Positions 18,031 to 25,290 of a stretch of DNA of 64,000 bases are shown here, one piece after another. Source of the DNA: an uncultured Pelagibacteraceae bacterium (GTDB lineage: Bacteria; Pseudomonadota; Alphaproteobacteria; Pelagibacterales; Pelagibacteraceae); assembly GCA_902616245.1 (NCBI GenBank), contig CACMSB010000004.1, forward strand, positions 57,205 to 121,204, given 5' to 3'. Below the pieces are notes generated by a model. That model was not told the origin of the DNA, searched no databases, and was given only the letters and a program-made list of their open reading frames with translations. Made by a program: the position numbers and the translations under genes. The first letter of the stretch is position 1, and every line of letters begins with the position of its first letter.

Positions 18031-18306
18031 TTAGAGCAAAATTCCTTCGGATTTAAGAAGTTTTTTCTTGGTTTTTATACCACCTTTTCCAGAATATCCT
18101 CCTAGAGATCCATCAGACCTGATTACTCTATGGCAAGGTATTTTAGGAGCATATGGGTTTTTTCCAATAGCATTAGCTACAGCTCTAACAGCTCTAGGCT
18201 TTTTAATACCCTTTGCAACGTCAGAATAGGTTAAAACACTACCTTTTTTAATTTTTTTTAAGTATTTCCAGACTTTAATTTGAAATTTTGTGCCTTTAAG
18301 GATCAT
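18031..18306 (-). CDS. Minimal methylated-DNA-protein cysteine methyltransferase (C-terminal domain only)
   Basis: 91 residues from the ATG at 18306 (MILKGTKFQIKVWKYL). The methyl-acceptor motif IPCHRV contains Cys58; the recognition helix SYSDVAK-like TYSDVAKGIKKPRAVRAVANA has the arginine finger Arg41, and GGYSGKGG follows. It repairs O6-alkylguanine or acts as an alkyltransferase-like protein; retention of Cys suggests real transfer activity. The usual N-terminal half is missing. A TTG at 18348 extends the frame, but those residues are encoded by the terminal hairpin of the structured RNA. Confidence 0.85.
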   Translation of the reverse strand: MILKGTKFQIKVWKYLKKIKKGSVLTYSDVAKGIKKPRAVRAVANAIGKNPYAPKIPCHRVIRSDGSLGGYSGKGGIKTKKKLLKSEGILL

Positions 18307-18312
18307 ATAAAG

Positions 18313-18520
18313 AAAAAACCCTGTATCTCTGCACCTTTTCAGGTACAAAGATCAGTAGTTTTTTGGCACGTCGTTGTATGCGCTACCGCCATGCCTTCCA
18401 CCCCGCAATTTTAGCGCTACTCTGCGTGGTTTTCTGCCCTCTGGGCTTGAATCTCTCGATTTTTCCCCAGATGGTCAGTTAAGAGTTGCCTCTTAATTCA
18501 TTTATTAGATTATCACAGTG
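18313..18520 (-). ncRNA. Structured RNA of unknown class with three GNRA-capped hairpins
   Basis: About 205 bases with a GC content far above the surroundings and no long ORF. On the minus strand it can form: a 7-bp stem TTAAGAG/CTCTTAA with GCAA loop (18496-18479); a 9-bp stem with one mismatch (18474-18466 with 18445-18437) enclosing AATC-GAGA-GATT (18461-18450); and a 12-bp stem with GAAA loop (18352-18325). CACTGT at 18520-18515 can pair with ACAGGG at 18324-18319, closing the molecule just before TTTTTT (18318-18313). GNRA loops occur only in this orientation. No RNase P, SRP, tmRNA or tRNA signature sequence was found. Confidence 0.72.
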
Positions 18521-18523
18521 CAA

Positions 18524-18547
18524 ATTATATTAGTATCACTTTATAGT
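18524..18547 (-). promoter_or_regulatory. Candidate promoter of the structured RNA
   Basis: Read on the minus strand, TATAAT lies at 18529-18524, with a weak -35 (TTATCA, 4 of 6) about 18 bases upstream. A start about 7 bases downstream falls at 18517-18520, exactly the 5' side of the helix that would close the RNA. Confidence 0.45.
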
Positions 18548-18590
18548 TGATAATTATGGGTTTTTAACAGCTGTGAATAGCGTTAATAAA

Positions 18591-18797
18591 CTATCTAGGT
18601 CCAACAAATATGAGAATAAAATAGGATAAATAGAAAATTATTGTTAAAACAGATAAGAAATATACTTCTAAAGATTTCCCATTTTTTTTGTAAACCAAAT
18701 AACTCAGTATAGTTAAAGCTATAGATATTATTAAAAAATAGCTCGTAGGAATTTCTCCATCTAAAGTCATTAAGTATTTGTTTATTTCATTTGACAT
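18591..18797 (-). CDS. Small two-helix membrane protein of unknown function
   Basis: 68 residues: a polar N terminus of about 18, a hydrophobic helix (~19-36), a short basic loop YKKNGKSLE, and a second helix to the end (FLSVLTIIFYLSYFILIFVG). No motif that I recognise. Divergent from the recombinase, with the 35-bp inverted repeat between them. It could be part of a mobile or accessory island, or a small resident membrane protein. Confidence 0.5.
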   Translation of the reverse strand: MSNEINKYLMTLDGEIPTSYFLIISIALTILSYLVYKKNGKSLEVYFLSVLTIIFYLSYFILIFVGPR

Positions 18798-18814
18798 TTA
18801 AAATCACTTGATAT

Positions 18815-18849
18815 ATTACTAGCGATAATTAATTGTTATCATTAGTAAT
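18815..18849. repeat. 35-bp interrupted inverted repeat, recombinase core-site-like
   Basis: Arms ATTACTAGCGATAA (18815-18828) and TTATCATTAGTAAT (18836-18849) match in 12 of 14 positions around a 7-base centre TTAATTG. Two 11-14-bp arms separated by 6-8 bases is the layout of tyrosine-recombinase core sites (loxP, FRT, dif). The inner ATAA/TTAT ends are also those of dif. It ends 3 bases before the ATG of the recombinase gene. The alternative is an operator for the divergent gene pair. Confidence 0.65.
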
Positions 18850-18852
18850 TAT

Positions 18853-19806
18853 ATGAATGAACTAACAACAGACCTAAAATCGCTTCATGAGGCAACTTTA
18901 AATAACCTTAAAAATTCAAAAGCAAATAATACTTTAAGAGCTTATAAATCTGACTTTAAAGATTTTGGAGCTTTTTGTGCAAAGCATGGATTAAATCCAT
19001 TACCAACAGAACCAAAAATAGTTTCCTTATACCTAACCCATCTCTCTAAGAACTCAAAAATAAGCACTTTAAGACGAAGATTAGTATCAATAAGCATGGT
19101 TCATAGACTTAAAGGGCATTATCTAGATACAAAACATCCAATCATTGTTGAAAATTTAATTGGAATAAGAAGGGTAAAAGGAAGTATTCAGAAAGGTAAA
19201 AAACCTATATTAATCAGTCATTTAAAAATAATTATTGATGTAATAAATGAACAAAAAACTGAGGAAATAAAAAAACTTAGAGATAAATCAATCATCTTAA
19301 TTGGTTTTGGAGGCGGTTTTAGAAGAACCGAGCTCATCTCAATTGATCACGAAGATTTAGAATTTGTTCCTGAGGGTTTAAAAATCAATATTAAAAGATC
19401 AAAAACTGACCAATTCGGAGAAGGAATGACTAAAGGACTACCCTACTTCGATAATGAAATTTACTGTCCAGTTACAAATCTAAAAAAATGGCTAGAAATT
19501 TCCAAAATTAAATCTGGACCTATTTTCACAAGATTTTCTAAAGGTTTATCATTAACGGGCAAAAGATTAACTGACCAATCTGTGGTTTTATTAATGAAAG
19601 AGTATCTAAAGTTAGCAGGTATCGAAAACAAAAATTTCGCAGGTCATAGTTTAAGGTCGGGTTTTGCAACGGTTGCTGCTGAATCAGGTGCTGACGAGAG
19701 AAGCATAATGGCTATGACGGGTCATAAAACAACACAAATGGTTAGAAGATATATTAGAGAGGCAAATATATTTAAAAATAATGCATTAAATAAAATTAAA
19801 ATATAA
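18853..19806 (+). CDS. Tyrosine recombinase/site-specific integrase
   Basis: 317 residues. An N-terminal SAM-like core-binding domain (~10-105: NTLRAYKSDFKDFGAFC, then STLRRRLVSISMVHRLKG) is followed by the catalytic domain with every active-site residue: Arg157 in GFRRTEL, Lys184 in RSKTDQ, His265 and Arg268 in GHSLRSGF, His291 in TGHKT and nucleophile Tyr300 in VRRYIREA. So it looks active. It is closer in style to integrases of mobile elements than to XerC/XerD. The 35-bp inverted repeat just upstream is its candidate binding site. No phage or plasmid genes accompany it. Confidence 0.92.
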   Translation: MNELTTDLKSLHEATLNNLKNSKANNTLRAYKSDFKDFGAFCAKHGLNPLPTEPKIVSLYLTHLSKNSKISTLRRRLVSISMVHRLKGHYLDTKHPIIVENLIGIRRVKGSIQKGKKPILISHLKIIIDVINEQKTEEIKKLRDKSIILIGFGGGFRRTELISIDHEDLEFVPEGLKINIKRSKTDQFGEGMTKGLPYFDNEIYCPVTNLKKWLEISKIKSGPIFTRFSKGLSLTGKRLTDQSVVLLMKEYLKLAGIENKNFAGHSLRSGFATVAAESGADERSIMAMTGHKTTQMVRRYIREANIFKNNALNKIKI

Positions 19807-19811
19807 TAATC

Positions 19812-20849
19812 TTAAATTAGCTTATCTCTGTATCTGTCAATTTTTTTTGAAATATAATTATTCGTTAAGTAAAAATGTTTATAAATCTTTTTTTGTAATG
19901 ATTTCTTTAAAGACACATTTTTAATAAGTTTTTCGATTGAATTTTCAATATTTTTAACAGTTAAAGACTTTATTTTCATTGCTTTTGGAGATGCTTCACT
20001 AAGACCACCTTTATCTGTAATAATTACAGCACATCCTGCACTTGAAGCTTCTAAAGCGGTTCTACCAAAGGGTTCATCCCATCGAGAGCAAACAACTGAA
20101 ATATCCGACTTCAAAAACCATTTTGTAACAACATTATATTTTTGAAAACCCAAAATTTTTAAATTTTTATGTTCAAAAATATGGTTTTCTCTAGGTTCAT
20201 CACCAATAACTATAGCTTTCCAATCTGGATTATTATTTAATACACTTATAATAGCCTTTCCAAATAAATCATAACCTTTAGAGGCATTTAATCTACCAAC
20301 AAATAAAATTATTTTTTTTTTATTTTTAAAATTAATTTTTTTTTTACTAGTTGATTGATTAATAACTTCAAGTTTGTCTATATTGTATTTTTTATTTAAA
20401 CCTTTCATAAATTTATTTAGAGTCCAATTACTATTAAATATTATTTTTTTTGTTTTGTTAAATATATCAATTCTTTCCCTCACGGTTTTCGATGATTTCA
20501 TTTCTAGTGGATTATTATGAAAATATAGAACAATATTATTATTTACCTCATAAATAGAACTTATATAATCTGGTCTATTATGTATTTCTATTAAATTCGA
20601 TTTTTTTATTTTTTCAATATTTAGAAATTTTTTTACATATGATTTACTGCTGCTTCTAAAGAGTATTTTCGTAAAATTTAAATTAGTATAATTAGGTAAT
20701 AATTTTTTTTTAAAAAAGGTATTTCCATACACTTGAATATTTTTTTTGTATTTACTTAGTTTGATTGTATCATTTAGAAATAGGGAGACTGCACCTGCAT
20801 AATTTGGGGTAAAATTTTCTTTGTAAGGAAGTAGAATTGAAATTTTCAT
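19812..20849 (-). CDS. GT4-family glycosyltransferase
   Basis: 345 residues of the GT-B fold. The C-terminal donor-binding half is clear: ILFVGRLNASKGYDLFGKAI (~183-202), then the SRWDEPFGRTALEASSAGCAVI region (~258-279) with the EX7E-type acidic residues and GGLSE. Probably adds a sugar to a lipopolysaccharide or other surface glycan; acceptor unknown. Overlaps nothing; its ATG is adjacent to the stop of the GIY-YIG gene. Confidence 0.85.
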   Translation of the reverse strand: MKISILLPYKENFTPNYAGAVSLFLNDTIKLSKYKKNIQVYGNTFFKKKLLPNYTNLNFTKILFRSSSKSYVKKFLNIEKIKKSNLIEIHNRPDYISSIYEVNNNIVLYFHNNPLEMKSSKTVRERIDIFNKTKKIIFNSNWTLNKFMKGLNKKYNIDKLEVINQSTSKKKINFKNKKKIILFVGRLNASKGYDLFGKAIISVLNNNPDWKAIVIGDEPRENHIFEHKNLKILGFQKYNVVTKWFLKSDISVVCSRWDEPFGRTALEASSAGCAVIITDKGGLSEASPKAMKIKSLTVKNIENSIEKLIKNVSLKKSLQKKIYKHFYLTNNYISKKIDRYRDKLI

Positions 20850-21101
20850 TTATAAAAAATTAGACTTTAATTTATTTCTAAGTTTGTAGTTTTTTTTAAG
20901 TTTGTATTCCTCACTCATGGCCTTAGATTTTGAATCATAACTCATACTATAGGCTAATATCCATTTTCTACCTCTAGTAAATTTCGCTCCTTTAGAAGCA
21001 TTATGTTTGGCCAATCTTTTACTCAAATTATTAGTATATCCAACGTAGCTTAGGTGTTTTTGCTTATTTTTAGATATGATTAAATAAACAAAATATTTCA
21101 T
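20850..21101 (-). CDS. Small GIY-YIG nuclease-superfamily protein
   Basis: 83 residues: FVYLIISKNKQKHLSYVGYTNNLSKRLAKHN carries the GIY-YIG analogue (VYL...YVGYTN) with the conserved Arg, and the Glu of SEEYKLKK completes the single-domain fold (UPF0213/YhbQ-like group). Cellular function of these stand-alone domains is poorly known. It sits between tRNA-Glu and the glycosyltransferase on the same strand, 3 bases from the tRNA 3' end. Confidence 0.85.
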   Translation of the reverse strand: MKYFVYLIISKNKQKHLSYVGYTNNLSKRLAKHNASKGAKFTRGRKWILAYSMSYDSKSKAMSEEYKLKKNYKLRNKLKSNFL

Positions 21102-21103
21102 TA

Positions 21104-21178
21104 TGGCGGTCCCTAGGGGAATCGAACCCCTCTTTCATGGATGAAAACCATGTGTCCTAACCGATAGACGAAGGGACC
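21104..21178 (-). tRNA. tRNA-Glu (anticodon TTC)
   Basis: Acceptor GGTCCCT pairs with AGGGACC (7 bp), discriminator G, and CCA encoded at 21106-21104. The anticodon arm is CATGG-TTTTCAT-CCATG, so the anticodon is TTC. T arm GAGGGGTTCGATTCCCCT has the normal TTCGA loop. 75 bases with CCA. Confidence 0.97.
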
Positions 21179-21213
21179 AGAGATGGAGTTTCTATTGCAA
21201 TTATTAAAAATAA

Positions 21214-22158
21214 TCAAGCTATAGGTTCCTCACTTTTTATTATTTCTATTGTAGATTCTTTGTGTGTGACAAGGGTTTCCGTAATAAATTTTGTATTTTC
21301 TTTTTTTACAGCGGCAACCATTTCTGTACTGGTAATACCTGTCGCACAAAAAATACTATCTCCTTTAACTATTTCATTTAATTCATATTTTTTATTCAGA
21401 TCAGATATTCCCATTTTTTTAGCTCTAAATTTATCATGATCAGTTGTGAATAAAAATCTTCCTTGAAATTTACATCCATAAGCATCTAAAGCTGCCGCAG
21501 AGATTACCCCTTCAGGACCCCCTCCAATGCCTAAAAATAAGTCAATATTATACTTATTATCAGTAACTAATAGAGCACCACAGATATCTCCATCTGAAAT
21601 TAATTTTAAATTTACTTTTAGTGATTTTAATTCTTCAATAATCTCTTTATGTCTTGGTCTATCTAGAATACATACTGTAAGATTATTAATATTTTTATTT
21701 TTTGCTTCCGCAATATTGGAAATATTCTTTTTTAAAGGATAATCTAAATCGGTCGCATCGAATGGAACATCTTTTCCAACTGCAATTTTATTCATATAAG
21801 TTTCTGGAGCATTAAATAAATTTCCTTTTTCTGAAATTGCTAATACCGATATAGCTCCTGGAATATTTCTTGCAGCAAAATTTGTTCCTTCAAGAGGGTC
21901 AACGGCTATATCTAGATTCGGACCATTACCGTTTCCCAATTTTTCTCCAATAAATAACATTGGTGCTTCATCCAGCTCACCCTCACCTATCACTACTTCT
22001 CCATTAATTTCTAGATTATTTAAATCATTCCTCATTGAGTCCGTTGCCGCTTTATCAGCTATTTTTTTATTTCCTTTACCAAGAAATTGATAACAATTAA
22101 TTGCAGCTCTGGATGTAACTTTTACAAGTTTACTAATTAGATCTCTATCTAAAGACAT
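21214..22158 (-). CDS. glpX: Class II fructose-1,6-bisphosphatase
   Basis: Makes fructose 6-phosphate in gluconeogenesis; the class II enzyme is a Li+-sensitive-phosphatase-like fold. 314 residues with GEGELDEAPML (58-68), DPLEGTNFAA (86-95), SDGDICGALL near 188 and GIGGGPEGVISAAAL near 209. Its ATG overlaps the SbmA-like stop by one base. In SAR11, glycolysis is incomplete in many strains but gluconeogenesis is kept, consistent with this gene. Confidence 0.94.
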   Translation of the reverse strand: MSLDRDLISKLVKVTSRAAINCYQFLGKGNKKIADKAATDSMRNDLNNLEINGEVVIGEGELDEAPMLFIGEKLGNGNGPNLDIAVDPLEGTNFAARNIPGAISVLAISEKGNLFNAPETYMNKIAVGKDVPFDATDLDYPLKKNISNIAEAKNKNINNLTVCILDRPRHKEIIEELKSLKVNLKLISDGDICGALLVTDNKYNIDLFLGIGGGPEGVISAAALDAYGCKFQGRFLFTTDHDKFRAKKMGISDLNKKYELNEIVKGDSIFCATGITSTEMVAAVKKENTKFITETLVTHKESTIEIIKSEEPIA

Positions 22159-23156
22159 TAAATATTTTCAACAGTAGATTCCTCTGAATTATATTTCAAT
22201 CGAGCCTCAAATTCACTTAATCTTTTCCAAACTGAAATCAATTCCACTATAGTGGACCAGCTTCTAACTAAGTATTGTAATGAATTTTCAACTCTACCAA
22301 ATGCTCTAGTTATTTGTTGAACAAAACCTAATGTAATTGCACCTGATACAATAGTAGGTGCTAATGCCAAATACGGTACAATTACCATGCCTTGAAAATA
22401 ACTCCACTTTACTGCATTAAAATATAGGTAGTGAAAATAAGATTTATAGTGAATACCTCTTACTCTATCATATAATTGACCTATAGTTGGTGGAGCTGCC
22501 CTTATAGGATCGTCCTCTCCGTGAACCAATTCTTTTCTATAACCAGCTTCTTCTTTTTGAATATCATATTCAATACCAGGCAATTTTATACCAACAGCCG
22601 CTAACAAAATTGTCCCACCAAGTGCAGATATTATTGCAACCCAAACTAAAGCATGATCAACCTCACCAATCCATGGAAGAACATCAACTTGTTTGGATAA
22701 TCCCCATAATATAGGTAAGAAAGCAACCAAAGTCATTATACTATCTAGAAGTCCAACTCCAAGGCCTTCCATTATTCTTGCAAATTTTAAAGTGTCTTCC
22801 TGAACTCTCTGTGATGCCCCTTCTGTTAAACGAGCTTTTAGCCATTGAGAATGATAATATTCAGCCATTGAAGTTCTCCACCTAAATACCCAATGAGATA
22901 CAAAAAATCCTGTTATAATTGCAATTATAATCCAAAGACCTGCAACTTTAGCAAATGTAAATAAATATCCAATAAATTCAGTTTCGGTTACAGAACCTGG
23001 TTCTGTCAGAGCTTTTTGAAGTGTATCGTAAAATTCACCAAACCATTCATTAATTTTTACATCTAATTGCACTTGGTACCAAGTTGAAACTAATATGAAA
23101 ATTGATCCAAATATACTCCATCCATACCATCTTCTTTCTGTAAAAAATTTAAACAT
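22158..23156 (-). CDS. SbmA/BacA-family peptide transporter
   Basis: 332 residues, a membrane protein like the transmembrane part of an ABC exporter but with no ATPase domain. EGASQRVQEDTLKFARIMEGL near residue 112 is the family signature (EGASQRIQEDT), and WYQVQLDVKINEWFGEFYDTLQKAL at the N terminus also fits. SbmA and BacA are proton-driven importers of proline-rich peptides and other oligopeptides and affect very-long-chain fatty acid content of the outer membrane. It abuts the NDUFS4-like gene. Confidence 0.9.
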   Translation of the reverse strand: MFKFFTERRWYGWSIFGSIFILVSTWYQVQLDVKINEWFGEFYDTLQKALTEPGSVTETEFIGYLFTFAKVAGLWIIIAIITGFFVSHWVFRWRTSMAEYYHSQWLKARLTEGASQRVQEDTLKFARIMEGLGVGLLDSIMTLVAFLPILWGLSKQVDVLPWIGEVDHALVWVAIISALGGTILLAAVGIKLPGIEYDIQKEEAGYRKELVHGEDDPIRAAPPTIGQLYDRVRGIHYKSYFHYLYFNAVKWSYFQGMVIVPYLALAPTIVSGAITLGFVQQITRAFGRVENSLQYLVRSWSTIVELISVWKRLSEFEARLKYNSEESTVENI

Positions 23157-23437
23157 TATTTAGTAAAATTATCAGCGTAAGATTTCAAAATAATTTTTCT
23201 TTTATTTGGTTCAATCACTTCAAAATCAATTTTATTTTTTTTTGCGTATTCAATTGCCAATTCTTTTGTGGAAAATTCTAATTTTAATTCACCATAAGTA
23301 TCAGTAGAACTCTCCCACCCCATCAAAGGATTCGTGCCTGGATCATCAGTTATGTATTCAACAATCCATTTATCAAATTTCTTTAATCCTGACTGCATTG
23401 CAGTTTTTGATGGTTTATAAATTTTTGCTTTTTTCAT
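23156..23437 (-). CDS. NDUFS4-type accessory subunit of complex I
   Basis: 93 residues from the ATG at 23437: KAKIYKPSKTAMQSGLKKFDKWIVEY, then DPLMGWESSTDTYGELKLEFSTKELAIEYAKKN. These match the ETC complex I subunit domain (family: KPARTAMQSG, LMGWTSS-DT). In alphaproteobacteria this small protein stabilises the N module of NADH:ubiquinone oxidoreductase. The frame stays open upstream to 23485, but that part overlaps tRNA-Pro, so I reject the longer form. Confidence 0.92.
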   Translation of the reverse strand: MKKAKIYKPSKTAMQSGLKKFDKWIVEYITDDPGTNPLMGWESSTDTYGELKLEFSTKELAIEYAKKNKIDFEVIEPNKRKIILKSYADNFTK

Positions 23438-23441
23438 AAAA

Positions 23442-23518
23442 TGGTCGGGGTGGTAGGATTCGAACCTACGGCCCCTTGGTCCCAAACCAAGTGCGCTACC
23501 AGGCTGCGCTACACCCCG
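23442..23518 (-). tRNA. tRNA-Pro (anticodon TGG)
   Basis: Acceptor CGGGGTG pairs with CACCCCG, discriminator A, encoded CCA at 23444-23442. The anticodon arm CTTGG-TTTGGGA-CCAAG gives TGG. T loop TTCGAAT is normal. 77 bases including CCA. Confidence 0.97.
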
Positions 23519-23613
23519 AATGCAGTACTAATACAGTAGATAAAAAAAATTTCAAAGTATATTAATCACTATTTAAAAGGAAATTTTATCAAATTTGCTA
23601 TATATAAGTATCT

Positions 23614-24108
23614 ATGATCATTGAATGTCCAGCTTGTTCTAAGAAGTTCAACATTGATGAAAAGTTAATTCCAGACGAAGGTAGACTTTTAAAGTGCGGC
23701 AATTGCGAACATACATGGTTTTATAAAAAAGAAGAAAAAATAAAATTAGAGGCTGAAACCACAAAAATAAGTCAAATTGAAGAAATTAAGTCAGAGACCA
23801 ATTTAGAACCAGTTGATGATCCTATAAAACAAACAAAAAAAATAAGAAAAAAAATTTCAAAAAAATCTTCAACAAAAGAGAGTACATCAAAAGAATTAGT
23901 GTCTATTGATAAAAGTTCAGTTTCAAGAGAAAATAATATTATTAAAAAAATATTTCTAATAATTATTTCAATTATTGCATTTATTTTGCTTATAGACACA
24001 TTTAAAAATCATATATCTGTTATATTTCCTGGTATAGTGCAAATGTCAGAGAGTTTGTATCTAGTAATAAATGACTTGAAATTATTTATTAAAGATTTAG
24101 TCAGGTAA
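23614..24108 (+). CDS. MJ0042-type zinc-ribbon protein with C-terminal membrane anchor
   Basis: 164 residues. The N terminus MIIECPACSKKFNIDEKLIPDEGRLLKCGNCEHTW has the CxxC...CxxC ribbon (Cys5, Cys8, Cys28, Cys31), typical of alphaproteobacterial zinc-ribbon domain proteins. A low-complexity Lys/Ser/Glu linker follows, then one membrane helix (~110-127: IFLIIISIIAFILLI) and a short C-terminal tail. Function unknown. It is 2 bases upstream of nhaA and probably co-transcribed. Confidence 0.8.
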   Translation: MIIECPACSKKFNIDEKLIPDEGRLLKCGNCEHTWFYKKEEKIKLEAETTKISQIEEIKSETNLEPVDDPIKQTKKIRKKISKKSSTKESTSKELVSIDKSSVSRENNIIKKIFLIIISIIAFILLIDTFKNHISVIFPGIVQMSESLYLVINDLKLFIKDLVR

Positions 24109-24110
24109 AA

Positions 24111-25283
24111 ATGATTCAGATAATTACAAAACCATTTAGATGGTTTTTCAAATTAGAAGCTGCCAGTGGTCTCGTTTTACTTTTTGCAGCCATAATAGCA
24201 TTGATTGTAAGTAATTCTAATTTATCTGAATTATATTTTTCTACATTGAATAAATATTTATTTTTAGGAATAAATAATTTTGGTTTAAAGTTATCAGTGT
24301 TACATTGGATAAATGATGCCTTAATGGCAATTTTCTTTTTCTTTGTAACTTTGGAAATTAAAAGAGAATTCTTACAAGGGGAACTTTCAAATATAAAACA
24401 AGCACTTCTTCCAATTATAGCTGCAGTAGGAGGAATGTTGGTACCTGCATTATTTTATGTTTTTATAAATTTTGGGGATAGTGAAACAATGAATGGTTGG
24501 GCTATTCCATCCGCAACTGATATCGCTTTTTCTTTAGGAGTGCTTTCATTATTGGGTAAAAGAGTTCCATTATCATTAAAAGTTTTTTTAACTGCTTTAG
24601 CTATTATAGATGACCTAGGAGCCATAGTAATTATTGCATTATTTTATTCAGGTGATCTGAGTATTAAATATTTAAGCTTAATGCTTTTAGCGTTTATTAT
24701 TCTTCTAATAATAAATAAATTCAATATAAAGAAATTTTTACCTTATTTAATTGTTGGAATATTTCTTTGGGACTTCACTCACAATTCTGGAATTCATGCA
24801 ACAATTGCTGGTGTTTTACTAGCAATGACTATACCTCATAGAAAAAAAGATAAAGACTTTTCACTGCTAATAAAAATTGAACACGCGATCAGCCCATATG
24901 TTGCATTTGGTATTATGCCATTATTTGCTTTTGCAAATGCTGGTGTTTCATTAGAAGGTTTATCTTTTGCATCATTACTTGATAAAGTTCCATTGGGAAT
25001 ATTGTTAGGATTGTTTGTTGGAAAACAATTAGGTGTATTTATGTTTTCTTATGTTTCAATAAAAATGAAAATAGCCCAAATGCCTAATAATTCTAACTGG
25101 TATAATTTTTACGGTGTTGGTGTTTTAACAGGTATTGGATTTACAATGAGCTTATTTGTGGGGAATTTAGCTTTTGTTGAAAATATGCAATACATGGATG
25201 GAGTTAAAATAGGAGTTTTAACTGGGTCATTATTATCCACTTTATTTGGGTACTTCTTAATACTACTTACACCAAATAAGTAA
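24111..25283 (+). CDS. nhaA: Na+/H+ antiporter NhaA
   Basis: 390 residues, about 12 membrane helices. FRWFFKLEAASGLVLLFAA near the start, DALMAIFFFFVTLEIKRE (~62-79), SATDIAFSLGVLSLLG (~134-149) with the ion-pathway Asp, and LAIIDDLGAIVIIALFY (~161-177) carrying the paired transport aspartates DD. The GIGFTMSLFVGNLAF segment near the C terminus is also typical. Exports sodium using the proton gradient, a fitting gene for a marine cell with an H+-pyrophosphatase. Confidence 0.96.
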   Translation: MIQIITKPFRWFFKLEAASGLVLLFAAIIALIVSNSNLSELYFSTLNKYLFLGINNFGLKLSVLHWINDALMAIFFFFVTLEIKREFLQGELSNIKQALLPIIAAVGGMLVPALFYVFINFGDSETMNGWAIPSATDIAFSLGVLSLLGKRVPLSLKVFLTALAIIDDLGAIVIIALFYSGDLSIKYLSLMLLAFIILLIINKFNIKKFLPYLIVGIFLWDFTHNSGIHATIAGVLLAMTIPHRKKDKDFSLLIKIEHAISPYVAFGIMPLFAFANAGVSLEGLSFASLLDKVPLGILLGLFVGKQLGVFMFSYVSIKMKIAQMPNNSNWYNFYGVGVLTGIGFTMSLFVGNLAFVENMQYMDGVKIGVLTGSLLSTLFGYFLILLTPNK

Positions 25284-25290
25284 GTAGTTT

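Noticed and set aside
18360..18400. tmRNA tag-like reading in the structured RNA (A-Y-N-D-V-P-K-N-Y-stop)
   Set aside because: Tags end in small or hydrophobic residues such as AVAA/ALAA; there is no tRNA-like acceptor or T loop around it.
18313..18520. RNase P RNA, SRP RNA or 6S RNA
   Set aside because: The RNase P segments GAGGAAAGUC and ACAGAA...GGCUUA, the SRP GGAAGCAGCC apex and the 6S long rod with a central bubble were all looked for and not found.
21104..21178. tRNA-Glu as attachment site of the integrase
   Set aside because: No second copy of the tRNA 3' end was noticed near the recombinase gene.
23438..23485. N-terminal extension of the NDUFS4-like protein
   Set aside because: It would be encoded within tRNA-Pro; the family N terminus matches the ATG at 23437.
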